NCBI RefSeq assembly: GCF_020921035.1
Contig: NC_063150.1
Span: 5,456,001 to 5,520,000, forward strand
Source of the DNA: Rhodamnia argentea
Taxonomy: Eukaryota > Streptophyta > Magnoliopsida > Myrtales > Myrtaceae
Reading direction: 5' to 3'
Length of the DNA: 64,000 nt
Positions within the stretch are counted from its first letter, which is position 1; each line of letters begins with the position of its first letter. The position numbers were made by a program, and so were the translations under genes. Shown here piece after piece: positions 26,948 to 38,248 of this stretch. Below the pieces are notes generated by a model, which had not been told where the DNA came from, did not search any database, and saw only the letters and a program-made list of their open reading frames with translations.

Positions 26948-27957
26948 GGACAGAGATATTCACCGAATTCCGAATAGAGCATGAATTATATCTGCGGAAC
27001 TAAATTAACCACGTTTATATAACAAAAAACAAAAAAACTGCAACTTTTTCTCGATGTATAAAAATTTCGGCCTGCTTAACTGACCTAAAAGATTATTTGG
27101 CACCTGTCATGATTAACGGTAATAACATGCACAATTGCACATGTTAGGTTGTTAAGCGATAAGGTTGCTTCATCCATTGTCTTTGCCTTATATTTTCATC
27201 TTTCCTTTGTTTTTTCCTCGTTCAAAGTTCAAACACTATGCTTTGCCTTCGTTAGAACATATATGACAACAAAACATTAGAAAGCAAACGCCCACGAAAA
27301 AAAAAAAAAAGAACAGACATCTGTCAAAAACCAAAATAAATTCTAGTACAAATTTGAAATGAGTCTACTAGTCTGCTCACTTCATCAATCACGACAATTT
27401 AAAAAGCCTGATTCGATCCAAAGCAGAGGAGAAATCCTCCACCAAAATTTCATCCCGAAGAGCGGCTCGATCGTACCATCTACGAGGTGATATATTCCCA
27501 TGTCTGTACCGAGAGAATCACCAGTAAAATAAATACAATTCGGCTTAATGGAATGCTTTTCATGGACTTCCAAAGAGAAGGAAGAATTCCAGCCCAAGAA
27601 GAGTGACATGTTCTTCAGGGTCTCAACTCTTTTCCATGATTGTGTTTCCAAGTCAATCTCAAAAACATCAAATTGATTGGGTACTCCAGTCCTCCATAGC
27701 AGACGCTGCAACACCATCAATAGAGATCCTGTCGTTGATTGCACTAGATACGCTTTCTCGCAAATAAAGAGTCTTTCCGGCATCTCGAAAACTACTTGAG
27801 CTTTGAACGGAGTTGATCCATACACGTCGTACGCAGCGGCGGTAGTTCAGAGCAAAAAAGCACCCCTTATGAAATATGACATTGAAATTATAATATGATG
27901 AATCGAAATTATAACAGGGAGGTGAGGCCACTACCGTCCACTCCTTGTCGCCGGGTT
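26948..27957. repeat. Segmental duplication, copy 1 (3' half of the F-box gene plus flank)
   Basis: About 1 kb that matches 32611-33640 in direct orientation, with only scattered substitutions and small indels. It covers the downstream flank and the 3' half of the F-box gene. The 5' half of the gene (27958-28480) exists only here. Confidence 0.9.
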
Positions 27958-28480
27958 TCCAAAGCCCTAACGTTCCATTGTTACACATGACCATGACCCT
28001 GTAATCTGTAGATGTAATAGGGCTATCAGATATGATGAACTTACCGATGAAGTCACCATCATTGAAGTAATAATCCCCGAAGACTAGCAAGTCTTCGAGG
28101 TTGGGGAACGTGTCCAAATTGGGAAGCTCAATAATATGGCTGTGACGCGACATGGGATTCTTCAACATGTGGAGTTCCCAATCCCTGCCGATCGTTAACA
28201 GCCAACCCCTTGAGGAGAGGCATCTGCTCTCCTTTGCTTCAGGCAGGAGCTTCGTGTGAACCCGCTGACATGGGAGGCAGAAAAACTCATGCCACAGCTT
28301 CTGCTTAGCCTTATCCTCTCTGTCGGCCAGCATCAACCACGGGAGCTCGCTCCTCTCTTCGACCGCAGCGGATCGCCACGAGTGGCACACTGCTCGGAAC
28401 GCCGACAAATCCTTCGGACAAAGGTACTGCGAGCATATTCCTAGCAACTCAGTTGGGAGATCTGCCCAATTTCTCGCCAT
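27385..28480 (-). pseudogene. F-box/DUF295 protein gene, frameshifted
   Basis: The reading frame opens at ATG 28480 (MARNWADLPTELLGICSQYL) with an N-terminal F-box (residues ~4-45), then a DUF295-like region (VMVMCNNGTLGLWKPGDKEW, then VIFHKGCFFALNY). At about 27825-27840 the homologous frame jumps: downstream protein (YGSTPFKAQVVFEMPERLFI to GIYHLVDGTIEPLFG) continues in another frame to a stop at 27385. F-box proteins are substrate receptors of SCF ubiquitin ligases, and F-box/DUF295 genes are a fast-evolving plant family. No intron signal explains the jump, so I call it a pseudogene, although a sequencing error or a truncated 5'-half product remains possible. An in-frame deletion relative to copy 2 removes about five residues after TGDSL. 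Confidence 0.75.
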
Positions 28481-29029
28481 TCTCAACTTTATCGAACTGA
28501 TACGAAGCAATTAAATAGGGAGGATATTTTATTCAGCCAAAAGGGGAACAAAATAAAGTGATATCTATCCTATTTTGGTGTGATAAGTTGAAGAAAATCG
28601 CAAGTAAACTAACATTCTTTTTAATGTTTATTGTATCCGTTTAGGAAGAGGATATTAATTAACTTGATATGAATAAATTTGTCAACGCTGGAGTATATTA
28701 GCGTGTGTTATCATACATATGCATTCCTATTTGATATTTAATATACGAATTCTCCGTCGCAAAATCTTATAAATTTATTTATCATGTTTTGGGTGCACAC
28801 AACCTGAGAAAAAGGTAGAAATTTCTGCACGGTACGAATGAGAAATCTCAGTAATTCCTCCATGAACATGTCCAACTCCTTAATATTAGAAAACATTTAG
28901 TTCCTGAAACAACATTTTTTTTTTTTTGGTTGCTAGGTATTGAATTTATCTATAAACTATAGTGCTATAGTAGAAATAGAGTTCTCCTATGTCAATTATT
29001 AATAGGTCAATTTCCAAGAGGAGGACATA

Positions 29030-29078
29030 ATATATATATATATATACACACACACACATACACACACACACACACACA
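29030..29078. repeat. (TA)n-(CA)n compound microsatellite
   Basis: A TA run passes directly into CA repeats with one interruption (CATA). Confidence 0.95.
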
Positions 29079-29099
29079 TCATATATTCTATTTATATTC

Positions 29100-29775
29100 A
29101 AATCTGTACGCATAATCTCAAATATCATAATACATTTGAGAAAAAGGTAGAGATTTTTACTTTTTTCTTACTGTTTGATTATTACGTTTTGAGAATCAGT
29201 GACGACAATTGATAACCTTGCCATGAATAAACCGCTTGCGTTCCTGCCCATATTTTAAGTACTCGCCCTTGGTACGGTTTTGTGCAAAAGGATTTTTTTC
29301 CAAGTTAAGAAGGCTAATATTTTTTTCTTATGGTATAAGCTGATTCTGCATGCCAAGGCATTATTCAAATAAGAACAAACCACCATCCATGCACCATTGC
29401 CAAAAATCCATCAAAATAAACTCAGGGAAGTTTCAACCGGAAAAAAAAAAAAAACCACCTCGGCGAAGTTGTTAAATAATAAGGAAAGAATGCAAAAAGG
29501 GCGAAAAAGATTGGATTAATTTGTCCAAGAGCATGAACCACGGTTGAAATCCCTATTGCATACGTCTGGAGTAGAATGTAAGTCATCTAAGTTCTCGGAG
29601 AGCTATATTTTTTGTCACCTAGCCATGTCCAGCATGTAAATTTTCTATGTAAACATCAATACTAAAGCAAATAGACAGAATTTAATTAATCAACAAGGCC
29701 AATGAGCAATTTTTGGTCGGGGATACTACAGTCATATAACATTAGCAAATGAAATGCAAAGTTGACAAAAATGTG
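29100..29775. other. Gene-free stretch
   Basis: AT-rich sequence downstream of the compound microsatellite. No ORF or repeat with definable ends. Confidence 0.5.
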
Positions 29776-29779
29776 AAAG

Positions 29780-29875
29780 GTTTAGGCAATTGAATTGGAA
29801 AAAAAAAAAGCTTAAGGGCTGAATTGGTATAATTGCAATAAATTTAGCACTTTTTTTGGTAATTCTCCTCGACGA
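29780..29875. mobile_element. Arm-like fragment of the GC-core element family
   Basis: GGGCTGAATTGGTATAATTG, then CAATAAATTTAGCAC and GGTAATTCTCCTC, closely parallel 36180-36235 (GGATTGAATTGGCACAATTG, then GGTAATTTTTCCTC). It is a terminal fragment of the same family. Confidence 0.5.
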
Positions 29876-30287
29876 CGTCTCACGCCTTCTCTCTTCCCCG
29901 GACATGAAGTGAGGATTTTTCTTGGTTGTCGTCCGACGAGAGCATGGGGCAAGAAAAATGACGCCATTTTCTGTTTTCCTTTTTGCCGCCCCCCTGTTTT
30001 TTTTTTTTTTTGCCCAAAAGTAGAAATACCAGGTTTCCCTTAGGGTTTTTGCGTGGTGGGCACAAGCGACAACCTTGCAATAGTGAGGATTTTGGCCATA
30101 AAGTATGTACCGTGTCGCATAAGAATTTCGGCTGTAGAAGATGTGGTGTTGGGTCGAGCTTTATCTGGCCGGGGCTAATGGTTCTGATCAATTCCGATCA
30201 AACGAGGTTGACCCGATCATTGTGTTGTACATGAAGAAGGTGGTAAACTTTCGAAACGCAAGAATATGATATTTGCATATCGGAGGG

Positions 30288-30695
30288 GCTAAAGAATACT
30301 AGAAGTGTCAAAATTTATGTACGACGCTCACTTAAGTGCCAACTTTTTTAAAAAAACGATCACTTAAGTACCAACTTTTTTTAAAAACGATTACTTCAGT
30401 GCTAACTCCAATTTGAGCCGACGTGGCTTACCGAAAATCCGACACGTGCTATTTTTATTAATATTTGAGCCGACGTGGCTTGGTGGAGTTAACATTAAAA
30501 TGATCATTTTTTAAAAAAAATTGGCACTTAAATGATCGTTTTTAAAAAAAGTTAGTACTTAAATAATCGTTTTGAAAGTTTTGACATTGAAGTGATCGTT
30601 TTTCAAAAAATTTGGCACTTAAGTGATTGTTTTGAAAGTTTTGACATTAAAGTGAGCGCTGTACACAAGTTTCGACACTTGTAATGTACTTAAGC
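30288..30695. mobile_element. Foldback element with tandem-repeat arms (diverged copy)
   Basis: The outer ends GCTAAAGAATACTAGAAGTG and (inverted) GCTTAAGTACATTACAAGTG are related inverted repeats. Inside each, units of about 30-36 bases of the form 'CACTTAAGTGCCAACTTTTT ... CGAT' recur tandemly in the left arm and in reverse complement in the right arm. The centre carries GAGCCGACGTGGCTT twice. The layout matches the element at 38504-38918, but sequence divergence is high. No ORF. Confidence 0.75.
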
Positions 30696-30699
30696 CGTA

Positions 30700-31369
30700 T
30701 CGGAGGTCACAGAGGACAAAGGCCGGTGACGGCCAGCATGGGCATGCTTGAGGTGGGACGGCCTCGGGAAGGCCATCATCAATAAACTCTCCAAGGTTGA
30801 TGACAATAATGAGGCAATTGTTAGTTTTATCTGTTTTGGTCGAAGGGGAGGCGATTGTTAGTTCATACCACACAAATTCATAATTATTCTTTCCGGTATA
30901 ACGACAGAGTATGTGCTATGCGTTCACTTTCTTGAGGAAATGAGTTAATTTTCATGGTGTTTTGAAAACCGAGCTGGAATGACCAATTCAATGAATACGT
31001 GACCCGATACTCTTAGCTTTTTCTTTTCTGACGTACGAATTTAGCACAGTTGAATGCATACCACTTTATTTCATGAGATGGTTGTGGTTCAAGACCAACT
31101 ACACGAGCATAGCCTCTTGCATATATGATTTACATAGTGATGAATTATGCATGACTCCACTTTTCTTTTTTTAATCAAAAATACTGAAATTTCATTAGTT
31201 GAACGAAAACTTGTTAACATTAGAAACTAAAATGTCCAACACGGGTTTCGAAGGACAAAGCAACCAATAGGGTCGGATCATAGCCCGATTCTTTTGTCCC
31301 TAAATCCTAAAGTGAAGAAAGGAAGGAAAACATTTAAATTTTGAGGCGTTTTGGCTTGAAGATGAGGAA
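30700..31369. other. Gene-free stretch
   Basis: Contains a short GC-rich patch near 30700-30780 (CGGTGACGGCCAGCATGGG) and otherwise AT-rich sequence. No feature supportable. Confidence 0.45.
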
Positions 31370-31399
31370 TATGGAGGGACGACTAAATCAACATGGCAT

Positions 31400-32320
31400 A
31401 ATCCTTGTTTCAGCAATAATGGATTGTCAAGCCAACTCATCTGGTTAGTGAACAGATGAATGAATCTTTGGTGAGCTCAATCAAAATAGAGGAGGTGCAA
31501 GATGCAGTTTTTCAGCTAGGAGCAACTAAGGCACCAGGCCCCAATGGATTTAACAGCCAACTTTTCCAACATCATTGAGAGGAAATCAAAGGGGATGTGT
31601 CCGGGAAGTCAAAAGTTTCTTTGATTCAAGTATTCTTCATCCTGAACTAAATATGACTCGCATTTCCTTGATTCCAAAAGTTTCAAATCCAGAAAGTCTA
31701 TCGCAATTTCACCCTACTAGTTAGTGTAACTTTGCATACAAGATCATTTCCAATGTTATGGCAAACCAACTAAAACCTTGGCTCCCAGAGATCATTGCGT
31801 TGGAACGAACTACTTTTATTGGAGGTAGGCAAATCCAAGACAATATCATGGTTGTCTAGGAAGTGCTGCACCAATTAAGAGTGAGAAGACGAAAAGAAAA
31901 ACTTCAGGTCATTCTAAAACTTGATATGCAAAAAACATATGACCGTGTGGAATGGGACTTTTTGGTGGCATGGATGAAAAGAATAGGCTTTTGTGACAAA
32001 TGGGTATATCGGGTCATGACTTGTGTTAAATCGGTGACTTTCAGTGTTAAATTTAATGGAGATCAAATGGACTTATTCCAAACAACGAGAGGTATTAGAC
32101 AAGATGATCCCCTATCCCCTCACTTGTTCATTATACTATCTAATGCGCTCTCTTATTTACCGAACAAAGCACTTGAAGATGGCAGCATTACAGGAATTAA
32201 GCTTAACAGATTTTGCCCCACGTTATCACATTTGCTGTTGGCAGATGAGATGATGCCATATTTTCTCTGCATGGGAAGATTATTGAATGTCAGAACTTAG
32301 CCGCTGTGTTAAATCGATAT
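31400..32320 (+). pseudogene. L1-type LINE reverse transcriptase remnant
   Basis: Conceptual translation shows the palm order of plant L1 reverse transcriptases: KAPGPNGFN-like block (ATKAPGPNGFNSQLF near 31525), an ISLIPKVSNPES block, ISNVMANQLKPWLPEIIA, then VILKLDMQKTYDRVEWDFL and TTRGIRQDDPLSPHLFIILS. In-frame stops (for example near 31575, 31730 and 31857) and a damaged catalytic box (HLLLADEM, where an FADD-like box is expected) show that it is dead. The longest open piece is 31863-32300. No 5' endonuclease domain, 3' end or poly(A) tail was identified. Confidence 0.85.
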
Positions 32321-32610
32321 TGCTATGCTTCGGGGAAGGCTATAAATTTGAACAAATCACTCATTTTCGTAAATACGGGGCAGAACAATAAATTCAAAGG
32401 TCTGATTGACGATAAACATAGATAATACGATCTATTGATAAACTAGAAAGGTTCTCTTTCTTCATGGTAGTAACTTATAAATGGCTGATCGATTGGTTGA
32501 CCCGAAGATGAACGGTCAAACTCTGGAAAGAAAAAAAGCTTCGGCTTAGATAAGGAGGACAAAAAAAATTCTCAATTAAAATGAAAAAAAAAGCATACAA
32601 TTTTGTTCGA

Positions 32611-33640
32611 GGGACAGAGATATTCACCGAATTCCGAATAGAGCATGAATTATATCTGTGGAACAAAATTAACCACGTTTATAATAAAAAAAATCAAACT
32701 TTTTCTCGATGCATAAAAATTTCCACCTAACTGACCTAAAAGATTGTTTGGCACCCGTCATGATTAACAGTAATAACATGCACAATTGCGCTTATAAGTT
32801 TGTTAAGCGATAAGGTTGCTTCATCCATTGTCTTTGCCTTGTATTTTCATCTTTCCATTGTTTTTTCCTCGTTCAAAGTTCAAACACTATGCTTTGCCTC
32901 CGTTAGAACATAAAATGATACAAAACATTAGAAAGCAAACACCCAGACATCTATTGACCCCCCAAAAAAAAAAAAAAACACCCAGACATCTGGCAAAAAC
33001 CAAAATAAATTCTAGTACAAATTTGAAATGAGTCTACTAGTCTGCTCACTTCATCAATCATGACAAGTTAAAAAGCCTTATTCGATCCAAAGCAGAGGAG
33101 AATCCCCCCGCAAAATTTCCTCCTGAAGAGCGGCTCGATCGTACCGTCTACGAGGTGATATATTCCCATGTATGTAGTGGCCAGGGGATAATCGAGAGAA
33201 TCACCAGTTAAATAAATACAATTCGGCTTAATGTGATGCTTTTCATGGACTTCCAAAGAGAAGCAAGAATTCCAGCCCAAGAAGAGTGACATGTTCTTCA
33301 GGGTCTCAACTCTTTTCCATGATTGTGTTTCCAAGTCAATCTCAAAAACATCGAATTGATTGGGTACTCCTGTCCTCCATCGCACACGTCGCAACACCAT
33401 CAATAGAGATCCTGTCGCTGATTGCACTAGATACGCTTTGTTGCAAATAAAGAGTCTTTTCGACATCTTGAAAATTACTTGAGCTTTGAACGGAGTTGAT
33501 CCATCCCATCGCACCTCAATATGCAACGGGGGTAGTTCAGAGCAAAAAAGCACCCCTTATGAAATATGACATCGAAATGATAACAGGGAGGTAAGGCCAC
33601 TGGCCACTACCGTCCACTCCTCGTCGCTGAGCTTTCAATG
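32611..33640. repeat. Segmental duplication, copy 2
   Basis: Direct-orientation copy of 26948-27957, starting at GGACAGAGATATTCACCG and ending shortly after CCACTACCGTCCACTCCT. Relative to copy 1 it lacks about 18 bases near 33580, has a small GGCCACT duplication, and retains codons absent from copy 1. Confidence 0.9.
33068..33640 (-). pseudogene. Truncated F-box/DUF295 gene copy (3' half only)
   Basis: Encodes the C-terminal portion only: GSTPFKAQVIFKMSKRLFIC, then SWKRVETLKNMSLFLGWNS and MGIYHLVDGTIEPLF, ending near 33068. No F-box or start region is present, and sequence beyond 33640 is unrelated to the parent gene. Between the ALNY motif and GSTPFKA the spacing is out of frame here too, but by a different length than in copy 1. 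It carries LDYPLATTYMGIY, part of which is deleted in copy 1. Confidence 0.85.
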
Positions 33641-33908
33641 TGTGATAGGTCCAGGCCCGTCCCGCGTCAATTTAGGTTCATTTCCACCGCCGGTCCAATC
33701 AAATGCAAATGTAATGCAGAAATAAAACCTATACTAAATGCAAATTTTATGAAAAATGAAGTAAATATTTTTTCTAATGACTAAGGTTAGCCTCTAATTT
33801 TTTTTTATGTAATAAATCATTAATTCAAAATTTAGGTTTCAATATTGCGTATAGTTTCAATATTGCTACTAAGTACTCTTGTTGATTTCTTCTTTTCCCT
33901 GCATGCAG

Positions 33909-33978
33909 AAAACAAATTTGCTGTTGGAAGTGGGGCTAAGAGAGTTTGCATATGCTACTACGAGCGAGAAAATAATTG
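33909..33978 (+). pseudogene. Orphan ARPC1-like exon (Arp2/3 complex subunit 1, WD40)
   Basis: A 70-base block bounded by an acceptor (GCATGCAG) and a donor (GTATTAG) translates as (E)[18 protein letters not shown] then RENNW. This matches the WD40 segment of ARPC1, a scaffold of the actin-nucleating Arp2/3 complex (family form from memory: [20 protein letters not shown]). I found no neighbouring ARPC1 exons within several kilobases on either side. It is probably a gene fragment captured by a transposon or left by a decayed duplicate. Confidence 0.7.
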
Positions 33979-34259
33979 GTATTAGCTTCTATTTCTGGGT
34001 TTTTCCTCTTCATCTTTTTTTTTTTTTTTCCACATTCTTGGGTTGGACATGTATTCTCCTGATGTGTTTTTTTAGTAGTTCGTGACCGGCTGATCGAGGA
34101 TCTGTGGGTGATACAAGTGGGTTGTGTTCACTGCATTTGAACTCGGTTCTGTGAAAGCTTTTAAGAGCGGGGATGAGCATTGGCCAAGCATCGTCTGCTT
34201 GAAGTTGATCTAGGTCGTTTCTGAGCATGCGACACTCGCGGATGAGCTTTTGGTAGGTC

Positions 34260-34530
34260 ATTAAAAGTGGCAAAATAGGTCAAGAACCCATATTTTAACG
34301 CATATTTAAGAATGTGGACTATAAATAGGTTGCTTAACAAACTTAAACGGGTCGCTAACAAATTAATGAGTCTTCAATGAATTTTAAATGGGTCATAAAT
34401 GGCAGTATTTTAGTAATATGGGACGGGTCCATATGGATTGTATCGGGTATGAGTGTTAGATTTGTACTATCTGAAAATTGCTTAATATATCGGACCATAT
34501 TCGACCCGACCTACTTACTTGAAACCTACA
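34260..34530. repeat. Low-copy degenerate repeat with GGGTC motifs
   Basis: Phrases TAAATAGGTTGCTTAAC, AAACGGGTCGCTAAC and AAATGGGTCATAAATGG recur, followed by GGGACGGGTCC and an inverted-looking CGACCCGACC near 34505. It resembles a transposon end but boundaries are unclear. Confidence 0.35.
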
Positions 34531-35189
34531 AAAATTCGATGTTGTCATGAATCCCGATGATATTAAAAAATTGTGTTGTTATGAGTTCACTCATAAATTG
34601 TAATAAAATTGAGAAGAGCTTGAAAACTACGACCTTTTAAAGTGCAAAAGTTTTCGACCAAAAAAAAAAGGTGCAAGAGTTTCGTTGACATTAGTTTTAC
34701 TAACAAAGTTATATCAGAAATTAAAGAACGATATATCTATTTGTGTGAATACAGTATGATAGACTCATAAAGTGTGTGTATATATGTAAATTATAACCCA
34801 ATGTTATATGATTAATTGGCTTATGCAAATGAGTGACAAATTTGAAAATGTAAGTATTCATGCCCGAGCATAATAAGGCACGCTTTCTAAATGTACATAA
34901 TTCGTCTCGCTCTAAGAGAACAAGAGCTTATCCATAGTTTACTAAACGTGTCAGGGACGGAAATTTCAGAAGTCGCGGACACACGTGTCTTTTAGGTTAG
35001 AGGACGAGTATTTTACTTATAATAAATATCGCACAAGGCGTGTGCATTTTAATTATCAGTTGAGGAATTTATTAATGCTAAAAGTTGCTAAGTATAAAAG
35101 TTAAAGAAAACACTTCAATTCAGTTTATTCGGCGAATTTTGACCGGCCGGCGTTGACGCTAGACGGCCAGCAATCTAATATTTTAATAT

Positions 35190-35475
35190 TTCAACTTCAC
35201 TAGAACGCCCACAAGAAGGAGCGGCAACAGTTCAAGCACACCCAGCTGCAGCAGGCCATCTACAATGCCACCGTCTACGCTCATAACCCCATCATCTTCA
35301 CCTTCGCCCTGCCCCCGCACCTCTTCGCCGCAGCCGCTGCAGCGCCCTTGCCGTGGGTCTACGTGTCGAGGGCTGCCACCCCGATCCATATCACGCATGG
35401 CTGCTTGTTTGCCGGACCTCGGCGAGGCTCTCGCCGGCCTCGCCAGACTTTCTCTATTTACTAGGCGATTCTGAA
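35190..35475. other. GC-rich coding-like fragment, unidentified
   Basis: A GC-rich patch in AT-rich DNA, open in several frames on both strands. The plus frame around 35205-35400 reads AHKKERQQFKHTQ, then AIYNATVYAHNPIIFTFALP. I do not recognise it, and no splice-supported gene model can be built. It may be a captured gene fragment. Confidence 0.25.
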
Positions 35476-35799
35476 CCTCCCCCATTGAACTCTCCTGTGC
35501 TTATCTTGCACAATTTTTATGGAACATTTAAGTGCTGAAAGTGTGCTTGAATCTCAGTGGGCCTCCGACATGTGTTAAACGAAGGGTTGAACGCGCCTGA
35601 GTGGGAATCATGAGATCTTCTCCTTCGCTCCTTCTCTGTCCTTATTTTCAATTGGTGCGGTGTGCTTGGCGGCTATGGACTCTGTCCAGTAATGAGGGTC
35701 TCGCGACGGTTGTTGACCAGCTATATGTTGAGAGGACCGTAGCTTCGTTATGAACCGGAATGTCAACGAGCGATAGAACAAATCGCTGAAGGCGTCACT

Positions 35800-36235
35800 C
35801 GACCTCTCCAGATCTAGCTGGCGTCGTCAGCCTTTGCCCGGCCATGGCGTGGCTCGGCCCTGCACAACCCGACCACGGCGAGAGGCTCGCCGGTCGTCCT
35901 CTGGGCTGATCGTCGGCTGCTGGAGGTAGAACGGGAAAGGAGAAGGGGGAGGTGGGACGGGGAAGGGAAAGATGGAGGGGAAGGGAAAAAAAAAGAAAAG
36001 GAAAAAAAAAAGGGGAAAATAAAAAAAATCATAAAAAAAAAAAAAAAAAACATCAAAATATTAAGTCGCCGGCCTGCTGACATTCATGTCAGCGTTGTTC
36101 GGCCAAAATTTACCGGATGGACTGAGTTGACACGGTTGCAAAAGGTTTAGGACTGGATCGGCAAAAAAAAAAAAAGTTTAGGATTGAATTGGCACAATTG
36201 CAATAGGTTTATGACTTTTTTGGTAATTTTTCCTC
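35800..36235. mobile_element. GC-core non-autonomous element (copy B)
   Basis: The GC-rich part (GGCGAGAGGCTCGCCGG-like, 35820-35930) is followed by long purine/A tracts (35985-36050), then arms reading GGATGGACTGAGTTGACACG and GGATTGAATTGGCACAATTG with GGTAATTTTTCCTC at the right end. The order (core, purine tract, arm) is the same as in copy A at 16636-17145. Confidence 0.6.
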
Positions 36236-36528
36236 AAAATAGCTATAATTTTTTCATGAGTTTCTTTCCAGAATTTCACCTATTGTTTGCAGCCAAATAC
36301 TAGTAAAGATCGTTGCTTTTCTGTGACATTCTTAGGCATCTAATTCTAACAACTGAGGTTGACACTCTGTTTAGTGTCTCCATTCTTAGAATGGAAGTTT
36401 AACTAATTGAAGGTTCTAGAAGTACTAGCGTAGAGATGGATATAAGAAGGACTATAACGTAGTAATTGGTGGCATACAATCCTAATTCTTACATAATAAT
36501 GGCTCAAGAAGAAACTTGGATTTTGAAC

Positions 36529-36634
<106 letters not shown>

Positions 36635-37224
36635 GGCGCGATTAAAATCAAGGTCATGGAGCGCATTGCATAGAACTAAATGGCCATAATTTTCTTCTAA
36701 TATCTCCGGCTCTAATAAATCGTTGCATATATTTACGAGTGGATACATAGGCTAATAGCTTGTATGTAAAACTCTGAAGCCAACGGTTATTCTTGTTTGC
36801 TGTTATGACATTGATTGGTTATTTACTTCAAAATTTTTTTTTTTTAATCTCTGTGATTTTACTCTATGGATTGTCAGAAAACAAAACTTAACATGAATTA
36901 CAATATCAAGAAATGGATGTAACAATCCTTGTCTGAACGCGATGGAGCAACTTGCGAAACGTGCGAAAGGACAGATGTGCCCACCCGCAAGCTGTTTCCC
37001 GCGTAAATAGTGGACGCGTAGGTAATGACATATCTGCCGTTAGAGGAACTGCAAGATAAAGCTGAATTTGAATTTGCCCCAGCCTGTTCGGTCCATTAGC
37101 TTTTGGCAAACTGAAAGTTCAGCTGAGGAAGCAAATTTTTTTGGCAAATTTATCCCCAAGAAACGGTGGAATCAGCACAAATTTTGCTAGCAAACTACAG
37201 AAAATGGCACACCCACAAACCAGA

Positions 37225-37685
37225 AATAAGTAAAAATCCAACGATGAGGCTTCTTTCGTTGGTGGATCTGCGGACGGCGCGATAGCCGGGATTTGCAGAG
37301 ACAATACAGGCGTGATTATCCCGGGCTTTGCTAAATCAGTGAAGGTTCCCTCTGCTTCCCAAGGTGAAACCCTTGCTGCTCTTGAAGCGCTCCAAACCGC
37401 AGCTGCGTACAAAGACCGAACTGAAAACTTGATCGCGGAGACTGATCGAGCGGAACAAGTAGATAAGCGGGTGTGCAGATCAAGTTAACTGGGAAGAGCG
37501 ACTCCTTATTGCGGACTGTATAAACATTCTCGAGGCCCATCCCTCAATTAGTGTAGCCCACTCCTCTCGGGGCCTCTAATGCAGCTGCAGATTGGACTGC
37601 GAAAACCCACCTGCGTGGATATCTTCCGCAAAACTGGTTTTCTATTCCCCCACAAACCTTGTGGGCTCTTTTGTCCTTCTGTTAA
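37225..37685 (+). pseudogene. L1-type LINE 3' end: RNase H domain remnant
   Basis: Reads ASFVGGSADGAIAGICRDNT, then GFAKSVKVPSASQGETLAAL and EALQTAAAYKDRTE, the plant RVT_3/RNase H type found at the C-terminus of L1-like ORF2. After at least one frameshift it ends NAAADWTAKTHLRGYLPQNW, then FSIPPQTLWALLSFC and stop at 37683-37685. That tail is characteristic of these elements. The upstream RT and endonuclease are absent, so this is a 5'-truncated copy. It is distinct from the RT remnant at 31400-32320 and about 5 kb from it. Confidence 0.8.
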
Positions 37686-38071
37686 ATGCTTCATCTGTCC
37701 TCACCCTCTTCTTCCCCCTTCATTTATGACTTGGTTTTACTATAAAAAGGGCGGGAGATCTTCACTTCTTCCTTACTTTGTAGTATACGCAATATCCAGG
37801 AGATCAGCGATCGTTTGATTGAGAGGACTCGGCATTATTTCAGGGTTCTACGGCGGTGGGCATGATGAAGTAATGCCGACTCTTCTCAATCGATTCCTGT
37901 TCTCAGTAAGTCTCATGTCACTGGCGAACCTGATCTCTCCTCTGGGTAAGGTAGAGTGTCAAAGCTTCAACGGAAAGGGATTAAATTTTCAGAAAATGAA
38001 GGATCTATTGCTTTTCTTACTGCTTTTTTTCTTGGGAATGATCCTGTGGTTCATTAGACCATGAACAGATT

Positions 38072-38248
38072 ATATAATCGGGAAGGGCAAGATCAAGAAG
38101 CTCAAGGGTGTTAAGGCCAAGGAGCTCATGCAGCGGCCACCGGTGTCGGAGATCACTGCCGACTCGCCGGCCGGGGAATATCCACCTCAAGAGCCTCGCC
38201 AGGATCACCAAGAGCTTCCCTGTTGAGGCATTTGCTGCTGGCCAATGA
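38072..38248 (+). pseudogene. Coding-like fragment, unidentified
   Basis: GGGAAGGGCAAGATCAAGAA starts a stretch with coding-like composition reading GKGKIKKLKGVKAKELMQRP, then PVSEITADSPAG. A frameshift near 38175 leads to NIHLKSLARITKSFPVEAFA, then AGQ and stop. I do not recognise the family. Composition and continuity across one frameshift suggest a processed or captured gene fragment. Confidence 0.35.

Noticed and set aside
34010..34273. Minus-strand ORF reading RECRMLRNDLDQLQADDAWP
   Set aside because: Looks mildly coding-like, but I recognise no family. It is short, without splice context, and lies beside repeats.
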